64,000 bases of DNA. It comes from Paraphysomonas bandaiensis. Lineage: Eukaryota > Chrysophyceae. A program made the position numbers and the translations under genes. The notes under the pieces were generated by a model, which was given only the letters and a program-made list of their open reading frames with translations, searched no databases and was not told the DNA's origin. The DNA lies in assembly GCA_965644295.1 (NCBI GenBank), contig CBFFRP010000348.1:124001-188000 (forward strand). Reading direction: 5' to 3'. Shown piece by piece: positions 20,268-32,516 of the stretch (its first letter is position 1; each line of letters starts with the position of its first letter).

Positions 20268-20686
20268 CTATTCTACAGGATTTTCGCTCCTAGAGCGGAA
20301 TAACTATTCCACATACCACAATGTACTTACGTTTGCCATTGCAATTCTGCTCTTTCGCGCAATGTTTCAACAGCTCTCTCAATTTCTATTATCCATGTAT
20401 TCTTAATCTCTTCAGTTGGTGCGCTCATCAATAAAAAATTTTTCTTACTTGATCCTTCTGCCTGCAGCGCGAATAAATTATTTCTACCAGAAGCATACCC
20501 ATCCACTAAGTTTGTTACAGCAGAGTCTAATGCAATTATAAATTCTCCCTTCTTAACGGACCTCGACTCATCCACATAATATGCCAATGTGAAGTTATTC
20601 TCATTATCTTCGCTGGGCTCGAGCACAACCCACCGCCGCTTCCATGTCTTGAATGTGTGTCCTTGCTTCTCCAACCAACCTTCCAT
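20268..20686 (-). CDS. Small PH-domain protein, 2 exons
   Basis: Exon 1 (20686-20331) encodes one pleckstrin-homology domain: MEGWLEKQGHTFKTWKRRW is the classic first strand pair with a W...R.W pattern, and NTWIIEIERAVETL is the closing helix with the invariant Trp. A 41-nt intron (GTAAGT...CTCTAG) leads to a short last exon (20289-20268), giving 125 residues. A stand-alone PH domain suggests a phosphoinositide- or protein-binding adaptor, but the ligand cannot be told. The K.W.RRW stretch has the basic residues common in lipid-binding members. Confidence 0.75.
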
Positions 20687-21124
20687 ATAGCTTTATATTT
20701 CCAGCTACTCGTTCTACTCTATTCGTGAAGAAGTGTATCACTCCTATTCACACCCAAGCTGACAGATTCTCTCTATGGCTCTATGTCTGTATATACGTGT
20801 ATGTATGTACCTGCATGTTGATAGGAGTATCGTGCATCTAGTTCTAGATTTACAGCACAGTGTACAGAGGAGTATACACTGTATTTCATACATATGGCAA
20901 TGCAGAGAGCGGTATACTGGATCAGTATACATAATACAATGGACAAATTAAATTGCACTCTCCATAATTAGCGATGTATGATTGGTACACTGACTAAGTA
21001 TGGGACGCAGCAAGTACTCCATTACGACGGCCTTGAGTTAATGTGTCTGCTATAGCAATCGTTCAGACATATCTCGCCCTCCACAGGCAGTGCCGATGCT
21101 GCAACGATAAGAGACTGATTCAAT
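20687..21124. promoter_or_regulatory. Divergent spacer (PH gene / sulfotransferase-JmjC gene)
   Basis: About 440 bp between divergent start codons, AT-rich, no exon. The promoters of both genes must lie here. Confidence 0.4.
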
Positions 21125-23941
21125 ATGCCCAGATCGATTTCTGATTCACCGAAATATAAGAAGAGAACCGATATATTTGTGGGTGCTCTGGTGGCGTTCA
21201 TTATATGTGGGGTGTAAGTGCACTGCTTATGTGTGTTGTCTATAGTAAATTGCGTATGCAGTGGATTGCTCTATTTTCTCGCTATAAGTAGCCATCTTGA
21301 AAGTAGAAGTGACGACCTCAAGGTCAAAACCAGGTCGGTGTACAGTTTCAATGTTAATCAGACTTCGGCTAAAGACAAGGTAACCAATCATTATGTACAT
21401 GCGCTATCTTAAAAGGAGTAGGTCTTAGATCTACTTCCCCCGTCGACCCACTGGTTGAAATCGCAAAACAACACAGCTGATGACTTGCCAGATTGGACGG
21501 TGGAGCATTGGACACCAATTGAAGTAAGACATACAAGAGGTAGTGATGCGGACCTCGTTCTGTGCAAACTTGACTTCAGAAGTTACTACCACGCTCCGCA
21601 TGTTGTCCCGATGTTCAAAGATCTTGTTCGCATATCTAGTTGTAAAGATACGAGGAAGAGGCAGCAACTGAGCTCGGTGCTTCAAGAAATCGAGAGCTCC
21701 AAAGGAACACTGTCTGGCCGAGTGGTGCACCCTACGGCCTTCATATTTCATGAAAGTCGGGTCGGTTCTACTTTGGTAGCGAATTTATTTGCCTCATCAC
21801 CCTGGGCAATGGTAATGCATATACCTGCTACTTGCCTCTGTAATGTACTCTCAGGTGTATTCAGAATCGTCGCCGACTTTTGATGCGATTATGGCTTGCA
21901 AGCAGTGTACCAGGGCGGAGCACATTCAACTATTTCGGGGCGTGGTTACTGCAATGGGCCGCAGTCCCGTACACCGCATGATGTTTTTCAAATTTCAGTC
22001 TATCACCTCTACTGTAATGGATATTGTTCTTGAGGTAATGACTTTTTGGTATTTGAACATATTTTCATAGCAGTCCACAGGCGTATCCAGATGTGCCGTG
22101 GGTATTCTTGTACCGAAATCCCATACAGACTGTTATGTCCCATTTACTCCCTCGGGGATCTAGAGGAAAAGTGGCGCAGTCAGCACCCTGCTTGCGATCG
22201 AGGTATAGTCCTCCTGCGAAAGTCAAACAGATGATGGAGAGGCATGCGACTGTGAGGGGATCTGACAGTACTGAGGCATGGTGCGCTGCTCACCTGAATA
22301 TGCTATGCGAGCATGCTTTGGAGGCTTATGCCGCTCATGGGTTGTACCCTTTGTCAGGAAAGCAGCGGGGACTATTGGTGAACTATGATAGTCTCCCGGG
22401 CATTGTCCCGAGAGTACTATTTCCCATGCTGGGTTTACATCCTTCGGATCAATGGTTGGATAAAATGAACGCTGAATCGTCACAGTACTCCAAGGCCAGA
22501 ACAGACGAAAAATCATTTGCTGGAGACTCAGAAGATAAAGAAGAGAGAGCGTCGGAGGAGATTGTGAAGTGGGCGTCTGCAATGTTGGATGAGTCCTACA
22601 ATCAACTGGATAGTCTTTCGGCCAGAGGGATTCAGAATGTTGTCAAAGAAGGGATGGGCGTACAGTCGTCATCGTTGAAGGAGATACCGAAAGACAGTAT
22701 TAGTGTAATGAAACCGATAGAGAATAGTCTTGCTCCAGGTGGTGCGGCATTACCTGAAGTCAATGTTGTGGACGTCATTGCCACTGACACTGGAACAGGG
22801 AGTGGATCGAACAGGAGAAATCCCATAACAAATAGAATTGATGTGGGGCCATTCTCAGGCGATGTAAACTCGTCTCGTTTTGAGGTAAGAAGGTATTGTT
22901 GTAAGGAATCTCAATAACGTTTTTTTTGCAATGGAAGCGCGTTCGATGTCCACCTGTTCCTGTCAAGGGGTACCCTAAAGCGTATAATATGAAGGATGTG
23001 CTGGACAATTGGAATACAGGTATCGCTTTTAATGATATGAAATGTGACATGCAATAACAACGACTACAGATGATACCAGTGTGCCTTCATTTCACTACAA
23101 TTCTCTATGCTATTTTGACTATCAAACGGAATACAATTCTGCACTTGCATACCGAAGGGCAGAGGTGCCGTTTGTTGTGTACAATATCCCCGAGGTGGAT
23201 GCTGTCGTAGAGAAGTGGAAGGACATGGACTACATCAACAATTTGGTTGGTGCAGACCACAAGTACGAAACAGAAACATCTGAAGATAATCATTTCATGT
23301 ACTATTCAAAATTGGACAAGAAACATAAGTATAAAGACCAGTCTGGTCTTCACCCATGGAAGAAACCAACTGGCCAGGTGAGTATGACATTCTCGGAATG
23401 GCTAGAAAAGGCAAAGGTGGGACACAACCGAACATTGACTGAGAGAGAGCATTTTTATTTCAGAGTGAGTTCCACCGGGGCAGGACATTTTTTATTCAAT
23501 GAGTTGCCATTTTATCGTCCTAAACCATCTCTTTTTATCGTCGATCCTTCTAAACAACGAGGAATACATTGTCGATTTGGAATGTCATCAGTTATTGCGG
23601 AGGCTCATTTTGATGGTAGCAGGAATTATGCCGCTAGTTTAGGGGGATTGCGACGTTGGATATTGGCCCATCCAAACCAGTGCGATTCACTCTACCTTCT
23701 CCCACAGGGACACCCTTCAGCAAGACATAGTTCTGTAGACTGGTCCAAGCCAGACTACGGAAGATTCCCGAAATTTTCTACTGCCCAAGTTAATGAAATT
23801 ATTGTGCGACCGGGAAATGTTTTGTATCTTCCCACAGCATGGTTTCACTATATAGTCTCTCTTAACATAAACTTTCAGTGTAATACGCGATCTGGAAAAA
23901 CAACTACTTATGATTCAGATTTACGTATGTGTGGATTCTAG
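21125..23941 (+). CDS. Type II membrane protein with sulfotransferase-like and JmjC/cupin-like domains, 7 exons
   Basis: Exons 21125-21213, 21262-21379, 21422-21811, 21855-22034, 22081-22884, 22938-23019 and 23070-23941 join in phase to 844 residues (introns 42-53 nt). After a basic N-terminus, residues 17-38 form one membrane anchor. FIFHESRVGSTLVANLF (176-192) resembles the PAPS-binding loop of sulfotransferases, and YPDVPWVFLYRNP the family's second conserved segment. A polar linker follows. The C-terminal third looks like a JmjC/cupin_8 domain: FSEWLEKA, then HFD (H734, D736) and WFHY (H814) as candidate Fe(II) ligands, with RPGNVLYLPTAWFH the typical last strand. This layout suggests a Golgi-lumen protein joining sulfation and hydroxylation, but both activities are inferred. 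Exon phases across the linker support a single gene. Confidence 0.75.
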
Positions 23942-25110
23942 GTGCAGGAATGACATATGTAAATTAATATATTTGATGTGGTTTCATAATTGCCACTGTT
24001 TGAAAGGTTTTCTTGTTGATTCACTCTATTTGAAATGAACATGCGGTCATTACACATACACAGTTTAATTAATAACGGATTGGTCTTGGAATCACATCCG
24101 TGTATGTGGTAGATGGGCAAGATAGTAATAAATCGACAAGAAGGAAATTCACTAAGTCCACACCAAAATAATAATATACGGCCTGTGTACAAGACTACAT
24201 CCTAAGAAACGGGAGCCAATTAAGCAGTGTTTACGGATATTTATATATTTACTTCAATAACTTGATGATTATAAATTGGTCTACTTCAATAATACATTTC
24301 ATCTTATTATACAGTGCAGGGAAGTCAGTTATCGTTTACTTTATTCGTAGTCATCTCTGAATCATTGATAGAGCACCAAATCATAGATTACTCTGAATCT
24401 CTGAACATAGTCATATATTGTCAGTAAACATCACTGAAAGTCGTGAGTACTTTGATCTATATCATAATATGTATGTATAGCCATTACTTCCCTCCGCTGC
24501 CCAACATGCTTATTTCTCTATTGCTGTTGATCTTGCATTACCAAACACAGCTTTTCCATCATTGTGAAATGTGGTACACGTTATTGTTATTTGTATGTGA
24601 TGTAAATGCCCAGTCTGTGTCCACATCCCCTGTGCTCGACAGACTAACCCATCGCAGTGTTGCTGTGTGCTGCTGGATATGCATACTGATAGAGTGCAGG
24701 GACGACACCTGTAACTATTATTCGTGTTTTTCATAAAATTCTGCTATTTTGTTTCCTCACTAGCATTATATATTTCTGTATTTTTCTCTTACGAAAAGTG
24801 GGCATTTTTAATAAAATTTAGCGATTCTTCCATTCTCAATAACGTCTAGATTGGACTGCTGTATGAGGTGTAGAGTGTAGAGGTGTATGTATGAGGGAGG
24901 CTGTATACTGTATACTCTTGTACATATACATACATAGGCATGTCCTGCCTGCAGCCAGCATGTTGACAGTGATTTCACCTCATCGCTAACGACACAAACA
25001 TAACTACTGAACACTCAGAGATTGCTCTGCTCCATCACAACCATTCATACGGATGTAAGGGTATCTACTTGACACTTGAGACTCTGCAGGTAGTGAAGGA
25101 GCCCATCAAT
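23942..25110. other. AT-rich spacer
   Basis: Between two plus-strand genes. No exon recognised; 24900-24935 is rich in TATAC and TACATA motifs. It contains the promoter of the ankyrin-pseudokinase gene. Confidence 0.5.
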
Positions 25111-28100
25111 ATGTCGAAGAAGTATGTTTCAACGAGTGAGTTCATGCGGGTGGTTAGACAGGGCATTATCCCTGAAGTAGAGGGGTCATTAGCGGTTGAA
25201 CCACAAATTCTGAACACATTAGATGCGGTAGGAGTGTGATATCTGTTGAAGATGAATTTGAATTTTATTTGTGGAATATTCTCAGAAAAGTCGAACCCCT
25301 CTGCACATAGCCTGTAAGTACGGTCAAATAGAAGTTGCTCGTGTACTGATACGACATGGGGCCAATTTAAACCCCAAGAATTGTGTAAGTGATCTTAGTT
25401 TACATTTTATTGGGGGTTTGTTATGTTATTTTGCAGTGGGGTCATACTCCGTTGCATACTCTGTGCAATCTCGGAATTGTCGATCATTGTAAAGTCTTAA
25501 TTGAGGCTGGGGCGTCGTTGAGTATTGTTGATAATGTGGGTTTATTGACAGCAAAGTTCACGGGAAGATATTGACTTTGCGTGTTTACACAGGCTGGATA
25601 TACACCTCTTGAATTTGCGCTTCATCACAATAATGTTGCTGTGGCGTCGCTCTTGATTCGCTCCGGATCTCCAGTAAACACCCGTGGCCCGGTGAGTAGG
25701 ACATGTTTCCACCATTCATTTCTAACAGCTGTGAACGCAGAGAGCAGGTATAGGATCTCCTCTACACTGGGCTTGTAAACATGGTGATGAAGCATTGATA
25801 ACGCTACTTGTGGAAGCTGGGGCTGACGTATCAGTAAAGAATTTTGTAAGTTTGTACGATAGTGATTTGTGACGTTAACTGTACGAATACAGTGGCGGCG
25901 TACTCCCGGTGATGTCTGTTGCAGTCAACGAATAAGAGAAGTTCTCATGGAATCAGTGGTAAGTTGTAAGTCACTTATGCATTGACCCTTTCGTTCAACC
26001 TCCGGTGTCAGGAGTTAAGCTGTTCAGGAGACAGCTTTGCTAACATTTATGCCCCGGCGGGCGGCGCTGCTGGTAGCGGTAGAATCGTGCGTAAACCAGA
26101 GGATGAAGATATTTGTGTCTCCTACCAGGAGCAGATGCGACAGCCAACTCAACACGCCGCCGCGTCTTCTGCCAGCGACGAGATAACCAAATTCCTTTTA
26201 TCTGTTTGTACCCCACCTCTCGACCAGACCCGTGCTAAGGAAGTAGTCGCTAAAGCGGCTATGCTAGATATGCATACCCTGCGTGAACTAGCCCATGAGC
26301 TTGACACTGACGAAGCTTTTGGGACTGAATATCTGCGACTGACAGGGGTGGAACAGGCGGCAGTAATGTCGTCTTTGGCTGAAAAAGGTATGCTTGATGG
26401 CTATGTAGCGCGTGGTGTGCGGGTTCGACGCGTACGGCCGCTTGAGGTGGGAGAGAGAGTGCTGGAAGGAATATTCGTAGGGTCTGTTGTACAACCAGGT
26501 GAGGATGAATCCAACGCTAAAGAGATTTGCCTCAAGACAGATAATGGCTGCCTACGTGAAATTGCTGCTGAGCTTCGAATATTGAAAGAGTGTATTGGGC
26601 TCAGTGGGGTAGTTGAACTGTGTGGTTGCGGAACTGCACAGGAAACGCGGTATATTGCACTGGATATGTTTGGTGAAGATCTCGCGCAACTGCTCTCACG
26701 GTCGATGTCAACTGAAGAACGTGCGGCAGCGTTTGTTGAGACATGCATAGCAGTGTGTTCACTTCACTCGTACGGCGTCGTCCACGGGGATCTGGCACCG
26801 GAGCATATTCTTGTTAAGTCTCGTGGCGGCTCTGTCGCTGTTAAAGTTTGTGGCCTCAGTAGTGCTCGTCGCAGCGGTGAGGAATTTCCTTGTAACAGAG
26901 ACGGCCAGCTGAAATACACACACGGATATGCGGCTCCAGAGGTATATTTCGGTTCTCCTGGCCGTTGCCGCGCGTCCCCTAAAATTGATATATTCTCCCT
27001 CGGGTTGATCGGTATTTTCCTAATTGGAAAGAGGAGTTTGCACGACCAGAACACTCCAGACAGCGAGTTGAAAAAGGTCTTGAGGGACCAGAAGCAATTG
27101 AATCTCGCGATTAGTCGTGCACTTGGTTATGTTTCCAGTCGTGATATGATATTGCGAATGTGTAAATTAGATCCAACAGAACGCGGCGATATCGAGACCG
27201 TAGTTAATATTATGCAGACCCGTATGACTGAAGTTGAGAACGATAGCACCCTTTTCGATGCATGCAGTGCTTATGATGAAATATGTTCGAAGTTCGAATC
27301 CGATGGGTATGTCTTGTCCTGTAAACTAGCCTTGAACACCCGGTGCTACGGCCTAATTAAAAATGCGAAACGAGAGTTTGATCGTGCACTTGCAGCTGCG
27401 TCCTCTTGTACTGATGATGATCTTCCTGTGGATGACATTAAGGCGTGCAACCGCTTGATAGAGAACGTTCTTAGTACATGTAACGACTGCTCTGATACTG
27501 GTGAATTCAGTGTACTCACAACCCGTTTCAGTTCAGTGAATCAGCTGGCCAGTGATAGTCTTATGCAATATGTTTACTCTACCGTGCTGGATAAGCTAGT
27601 AAGGTTCCAGGATGCACTGATGAGCGTTGTTGACAGCGTTGAGGCCGTAGTGGAGGCACGAGTGAAGCTTGGTCGATGTACAGAGGAAGCAGTCTCTTCC
27701 AGTAGTAGTCTAGTAGAGTATATAAGACTAATAAAGCTTTATTCTCTGCGCATGAGCGAGAAGCAGATGGAGCACGCCGAAGAAATTAAAGCCAGTGTAG
27801 CCCGGCTGGAGCTCTCTATGCAAGCCTGCAGTGGCATAAACCCTGGGCTTGTACATTTCATGCAAAGTGAACTCAGCAATCTGTACTCCTCGTTACATGA
27901 AACTCTGGGGCCTGCTAGACCTGCCCCCTGTCTCACATTTTTCTTACCATCTGCCACATTAGAGCCGTCTGATGATGGTTCTTTGCGTATCAGGGCCAGT
28001 CAAACTCACTACAGACCCTACTTCATGTGCTGTCAGTCTTACGAGCTGCGGTCGGGAGGTTTAGACATATATATACCATCACAACTTCTGGTCCAATCCT

Positions 28101-28516
28101 TCCCCATTTCGAAGCTATGCTTGGTGGCACTGAAAAAGGTGGTTGCATCATGGGTAGGTGCACTAGACCACTGGGGCTTTCCACAATCAATGAATACGTC
28201 AGAGTTGGTTGTGAAATACATAGACTACGCCCTCAAGGTATTGGAAGATTGCGTGAATGGAAAAACTGAGTCTGATGGTAGCAAAGAAGATATTGTATCG
28301 ATTGATGATATTCAATCATACAGTGACGACGTGTTGTTGTCTTCTCTTCACCTTGACCAACAGATCATCAGCTCTGCGTACAGTGCTATATGCAATATTG
28401 TAGAAACTAACCACATTGATGTGTCTCGTCTAGCGGGGTTCAGACAGGTCACAAGCTGTGGTAGGGTAGGGTGGATTGTAGACAGGAATGATGTCGAGCT
28501 ACGTTTCATGGAGTAG
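25111..28516 (+). CDS. Ankyrin-repeat pseudokinase, 7 exons
   Basis: Exons 25111-25227, 25286-25384, 25437-25535, 25593-25691, 25741-25845, 25893-25958 and 26012-28516 join in phase to 1029 residues. Exons 2-5 each encode one ankyrin repeat (KSRTPLHIACKYG, WGHTPLHTLC, AGYTPLEFALHHN, GSPLHWACKHG); exon 6 is a degenerate one. The last exon holds a kinase fold at about 340-590: ICLK (K370) as the ATP-binding lysine, HGDLAPEH (453-460) for the catalytic loop, APE at 503-505 and KIDIFSLGLIG after it. The metal-binding Asn is His460 and the DFG motif reads CGL, so both Mg2+ ligands are missing and catalysis is unlikely. The remaining 440 residues are mostly helical with no recognised domain. It may be a signalling scaffold. 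Confidence 0.82.
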
Positions 28517-28722
28517 GTAGTTCTTTAGGTGTATTTGTATCGTGATAATGTCAAACAAAAGTGTTAACTAGTTAGAGTTTACGCGTAAGTAACCGGATGA
28601 TAACTAGTCACTATACAGTATAAATTTAAAGTTTATAGACTTTTACATTTGTAGCAAACTACAAAGTTCTATTATTAGTATAACTCCAGTGATGTGCATT
28701 TCATAGCCAAATGCGTGTGTGT

Positions 28723-28975
28723 TACAAGGGACACAAATATAAGTGTCCCTTGTGTAGACGTCTTTGGGCCCTGACGAATAAACAGGCATCCAGGCTGTCT
28801 ATCTTAAGGACTCAAATATCCTGAAGTCAGCATATGCCAGGTATATAAAGATTCAGCTTGCTCACTGCGTTTGTTTGAGTGATAGAGCGAAAGTGTTTGC
28901 ACCTTGGTGCTTGCAATGACGCACACGCAGCTCGTAGCGTTAAATAGAAGGGTATCAGAGTTAAGCACTAGTTAG
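28723..28975 (+). repeat. Dispersed repeat family, copy 2
   Basis: Shares ordered blocks with 7860-8285, without the MITE. It begins with a perfect 11-bp inverted repeat, ACAAGGGACAC and GTGTCCCTTGT, around a short AAATATA loop. It then carries GTAGACGTCTTTGGGCCC, GGACTCAAATATCCTGAAG, GTGATAGAGCGAAAGT and ATCAGAGTTAAGCA. No coding potential was seen. Confidence 0.8.
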
Positions 28976-29039
28976 TTATTATCATAATATTGTACAGAGA
29001 ATACTATAGTTGTACTACTAAAACTGAAAAGTATGCATG

Positions 29040-30309
29040 TGTAATAACAACTAAAACTTACCATTACCGAATACTGCATACCTGTACAACAACAACTCCT
29101 CCTCTGTCTCATGTGCACGCTGAATACGATGCAAATCCTGGTGCATGTTAAGCATGGACAGAAGGCATGCATTGATATCAGCGTGGCCAAAACTAGAGGG
29201 GGGAGGTATGAACGAGATGGAAGGTGGTGTCGCAGCGTACTTGCGGAAGGTTGGTAAACACCAGAAGTACTTACATTAGAAAACGACGGGACAACAACAG
29301 CAGGAGTATTCACAGGATATTAAGTTGGCAGAGGAATATCGGGTGTAGTAGTAGCTTATTGCTTGATCTACAATAACAATAATATATACATGATGCCTCT
29401 TTAATGACGCGTGACCGGGCCATACGAGGTCGACGCTTTCGCTTGTTGACCTCAATTATTCCAGATGCAGCAGTTTGCCCGTCACTCATTGGATCAGACG
29501 TGGCCAGTTCCCTAGCTCGTATTTATTTCTCTTATCTGGATCAACTACGCGTAATTTCTCTTCTATCCAAGCTCTCTATTTCTTCTTCTTATGACCTGTA
29601 TCTACTTCCGTATCGTGGACGGAATTAAAAGGATTAATCTTTCTAACACCAGTCCAAAGCTTAACATCATTCTCCTCACTCCATACCAGGATGTCATACC
29701 TGGATGTTGAACATTTTGTTCGAAGGTATCAGAGAACTATAAACTTCTTGTCCTTCTTACTTCGGCGTAGCACCCAACACGTTGACAAATTCATATGCCG
29801 CAAGTTCGAATTGAAATGAGCAACTACAGCCAAATAGTCGACCATAAGAGGCACGACAGCCATTACTTCTAGATAATAAGCAGTCGAACTACATTCCCAG
29901 TATCACTCGTACATTTCTTTCTAGCATAACAGTGAGAACCATTTGAGTGAGTTGTACTGAATGGAATTTCTTTCGAAAGGAAGCACTCCAAATAATCATT
30001 AGATTTATGGCCAGGCTCTGAAATCACATCACCCTTGGAGTCACCCATCTCGACACTCTCTTCATTACACTCCTCCGCTAGGTCCACGAGATCCTTCTTC
30101 GTTTACTCAAAGGGCTCATGCTCAAATTAATCCTTATAGCTGTCTGCATTGCAGGGACCGCAAATTGAATCTGATACACCGTCATCTCGATTACTGTAAT
30201 GATTAGAGCACACTGAATACGTCAATTACCTTTAATCGAATTCAATATCGGACTGGCTACTATAGAATTCACCTCTGTTGAGGTATGAGTCATCGATGCT
30301 ATCTGTCAT
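29040..30309 (-). pseudogene. Decayed gene with acidic N-terminus and basic AT-hook-like segment
   Basis: From the ATG at 30309 a coding-looking frame runs (MTDSIDDSYLNRGEFYSSQS...), broken by in-frame TAA or TAG codons. Further pieces are DLAEECNEESVEMGDSKGD near 30080, DILVWSEENDVKLWTG near 29680, a basic VNKRKRRPRMARSR near 29430, PVNTPAVVVPSFSN near 29300, and after a GTAAGT...CCTCTAG intron an acidic-helical end, HQDLHRIQRAHETEEEL. A frame change occurs near 29540. At least five in-frame TAA/TAG codons sit where the surrounding sequence still looks coding. I do not recognise the family; an acidic start and basic DNA-binding-like segment would suit a transposase or chromatin protein. Exon limits are approximate. 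Confidence 0.5.
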
Positions 30310-30790
30310 GTTTAAAGTATAGAATGAATCGGATTGAAATTGCTGCACAGCGCAACAATTGCTCAATCGGATTTGTTGCTCATATCGCCCTCTCCTCTAT
30401 GCTGCTATGTTCCGGCTGATCGTCATCAATCCATATCGCCACAAAGAGGGTTTTGCTATACTTTTTGAAGTATGAAACTGCAAGAGATGCATATCTTCGG
30501 CATCTCCAGTGAGCTTCATTGCCACCCCCCCCTCCTCATATAGTCTCTCATTCATAACTCGGTCATTATTTAAATTTTGAAGGGTGCTGATTCATTTCTC
30601 TTGACTGTGAGCTACAAGACTGAGTCCAGCTCGATCCATAGTGTGGATGTTATGCTCTGTACCTTCCTGTGAGATGTTTCTATACGTAGTTTAGCACTGC
30701 AGGATACTGTCTGCACAATTCAAGTGTACTTCAAACCGGACGCACCGCGGCATGTACATAGAACGGATTAATATCATGGCTTTTTATAGT
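30310..30790. other. Spacer before the inverted repeat
   Basis: No exon supported. It contains a CCCCCCCC run near 30527. Confidence 0.4.
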
Positions 30791-31240
30791 TTATTTCATT
30801 CGAAACCAGGGGTATTTAGCGTTTTGGTCATGTAAATCTTTTTCCATACATTTTCTAGTATGAAAAAATAAGATTTTTAGTTGAAGTTTGAATAATTTAC
30901 TGCACTGTGACTGTGTACTGTGTTGTGTATACCACTCGCTCCGTTTTCCGGTGCCGCTGTTTTTTGAGGTGCCATTCTTTGGTGTGTTTTTTATCATCAG
31001 AATTGCAATCGGATCTTCATATAGATATACATGTATGTATATTCCTTTAAAATCATCATATTTGTACACTCCTGTCATAATAAATACACCAATACATAAG
31101 AATGGATAGTTCCTGTGGTTAGTCACATCAACACTGATATCTGGTTGAAATATCAGATGATGGGGAGTGAGAGGGATGTATTCCTGGTCCTCTGAACCTG
31201 GTGATGTACTCAGCGTTGTTGCCGCTTCCTGTAAGCTCAT
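30791..31240 (-). CDS. Hypothetical ORF in left arm of the inverted repeat
   Basis: 149 codons starting MSLQEAATTLSTSPGSEDQE. The first 104 residues or so, to KRSEWY, are identical to the ORF in the right arm (34161-34628). Beyond the arm boundary at about 30928 the C-termini differ, so at least one copy has lost its native end. No family recognised; the middle (VYKYDDFKGIYIHVYLYED) looks like a beta-rich domain. Expression is unproven. Confidence 0.35.
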   Translation of the reverse strand: MSLQEAATTLSTSPGSEDQEYIPLTPHHLIFQPDISVDVTNHRNYPFLCIGVFIMTGVYKYDDFKGIYIHVYLYEDPIAILMIKNTPKNGTSKNSGTGKRSEWYTQHSTQSQCSKLFKLQLKILFFHTRKCMEKDLHDQNAKYPWFRMK

Positions 31241-32516
31241 TGTTTGTATTTTTAGGGGAGATAATCATTCAGCTGCTATGTAGACAATAGGGAGTCTTCC
31301 ATGCGCAGACCTCACTTCATTATTAGTCTCATTTGTAGTGTATTTGCGGATATATATCGGATCTATGCGATATATGGCTTCATTGTGTTTGTGTCATCTG
31401 CATTGAAGTGTAGGTATTTGAGTGGAAGAGTATATAAGTGTGTTATATTGTCTCTTGTTGCATTCTGCTGCTTGTTTACATGATTATAGATGCTAGTGCT
31501 ACACATAACCTCGTTATTATTACGTATTCTCGTTACAATATTTTAAGACTGTGTTTTCACGAATATTGAAGTCGTCATCTTATGGCATATCAGCATAGAT
31601 TACCTATTCACCAGCTATACATGTATGTACTCAGTGTGTTCATGTTCATGCAACAGTTCAAGATCTAGATATGTGGTATATGTTCTGTGTCTTCGCTCTG
31701 TGTGCTTCATACAACATATATAGACCATGTATGTGGCATATGTTCTCTGTATGTGCTTCATACAACACATTGAGACCATATATGTGGTATATGATCTGTA
31801 TGTTCGCTGTGCTGTGCTGTAAGTACACAGCACACAGAGACTGTGTATGTGAAATGTGCTCTGTATATTCACTCTGCGTGCTTCATACAACACGCAAGAA
31901 CTATATATGTGGTATATGATCTGTATGTTCGCTGTGCTGTGCTGTAAGTACACAGCACACAGAGACTATCTGTATATTCACTCTGCGTGCTTCATACAAC
32001 ACGCAAGAACTATATATGTGGAATATGATGTGAATATATTACTCTGTGCTCTTCATGCAACATACAGGGACTATGTATGTGTTATATGGTGCGTAGTATC
32101 ACACTTTGCCCCTCATACAACACGCAAAGACTATATATGTGGTATATGGTATATGCGTTCACTCTGTGCGCACCATGCGACACGCAGGGACTATATAAGT
32201 ATTGTATGATGTATGTATTATGTATTCACTATGTGCTCTTCATGCAATACACAAGGGCTATTTGAGTGCTATATGATGTGTATTTTTGCACTCTGTGCTA
32301 CATATAACACAGAGAGACTATTGAAGTGTTTTTTAGTGATCTGTATGTTTACTATGTGCTCTTCGTACAGTACACAAGCACTCAATGTATGGTATATGAC
32401 GTGTAGTTTCGCTCTCTATGCTTCGTATAGTAGCCGGGGATTATATCAGTGTTATATGATGTATGTGTTTACTCTCTATGCTTCGTATATCGTGTATAGT
32501 ATATAGCACATAGGGA
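30928..32516 (+). repeat. Left arm of a large inverted repeat
   Basis: Reverse-complements 33038-34500. The outer end is at TATACCACTCGCTCC and the inner end near TATATAGCACATAGGG. It contains the hypothetical ORF and, from about 31660, a degenerate minisatellite of roughly 60-70 bp units built on GTGCTTCATACAACAC and TATATATGTGGTATATG. This arm has about 125 bp more than the right arm, because one of those units is duplicated (two copies of GCTGTGCTGTGCTGTAAGTA). Confidence 0.95.

Noticed and set aside
29040-30309. Reassigned genetic code (TAA/TAG as Gln)
   Set aside because: Intact genes in the window end at TAA, TAG or TGA where their families end, so the in-frame stops here are better read as decay.
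31671-32506. Cys/Tyr-rich ORFs in the inverted-repeat arms
   Set aside because: They are translations of a degenerate minisatellite and appear on either strand in both arms.
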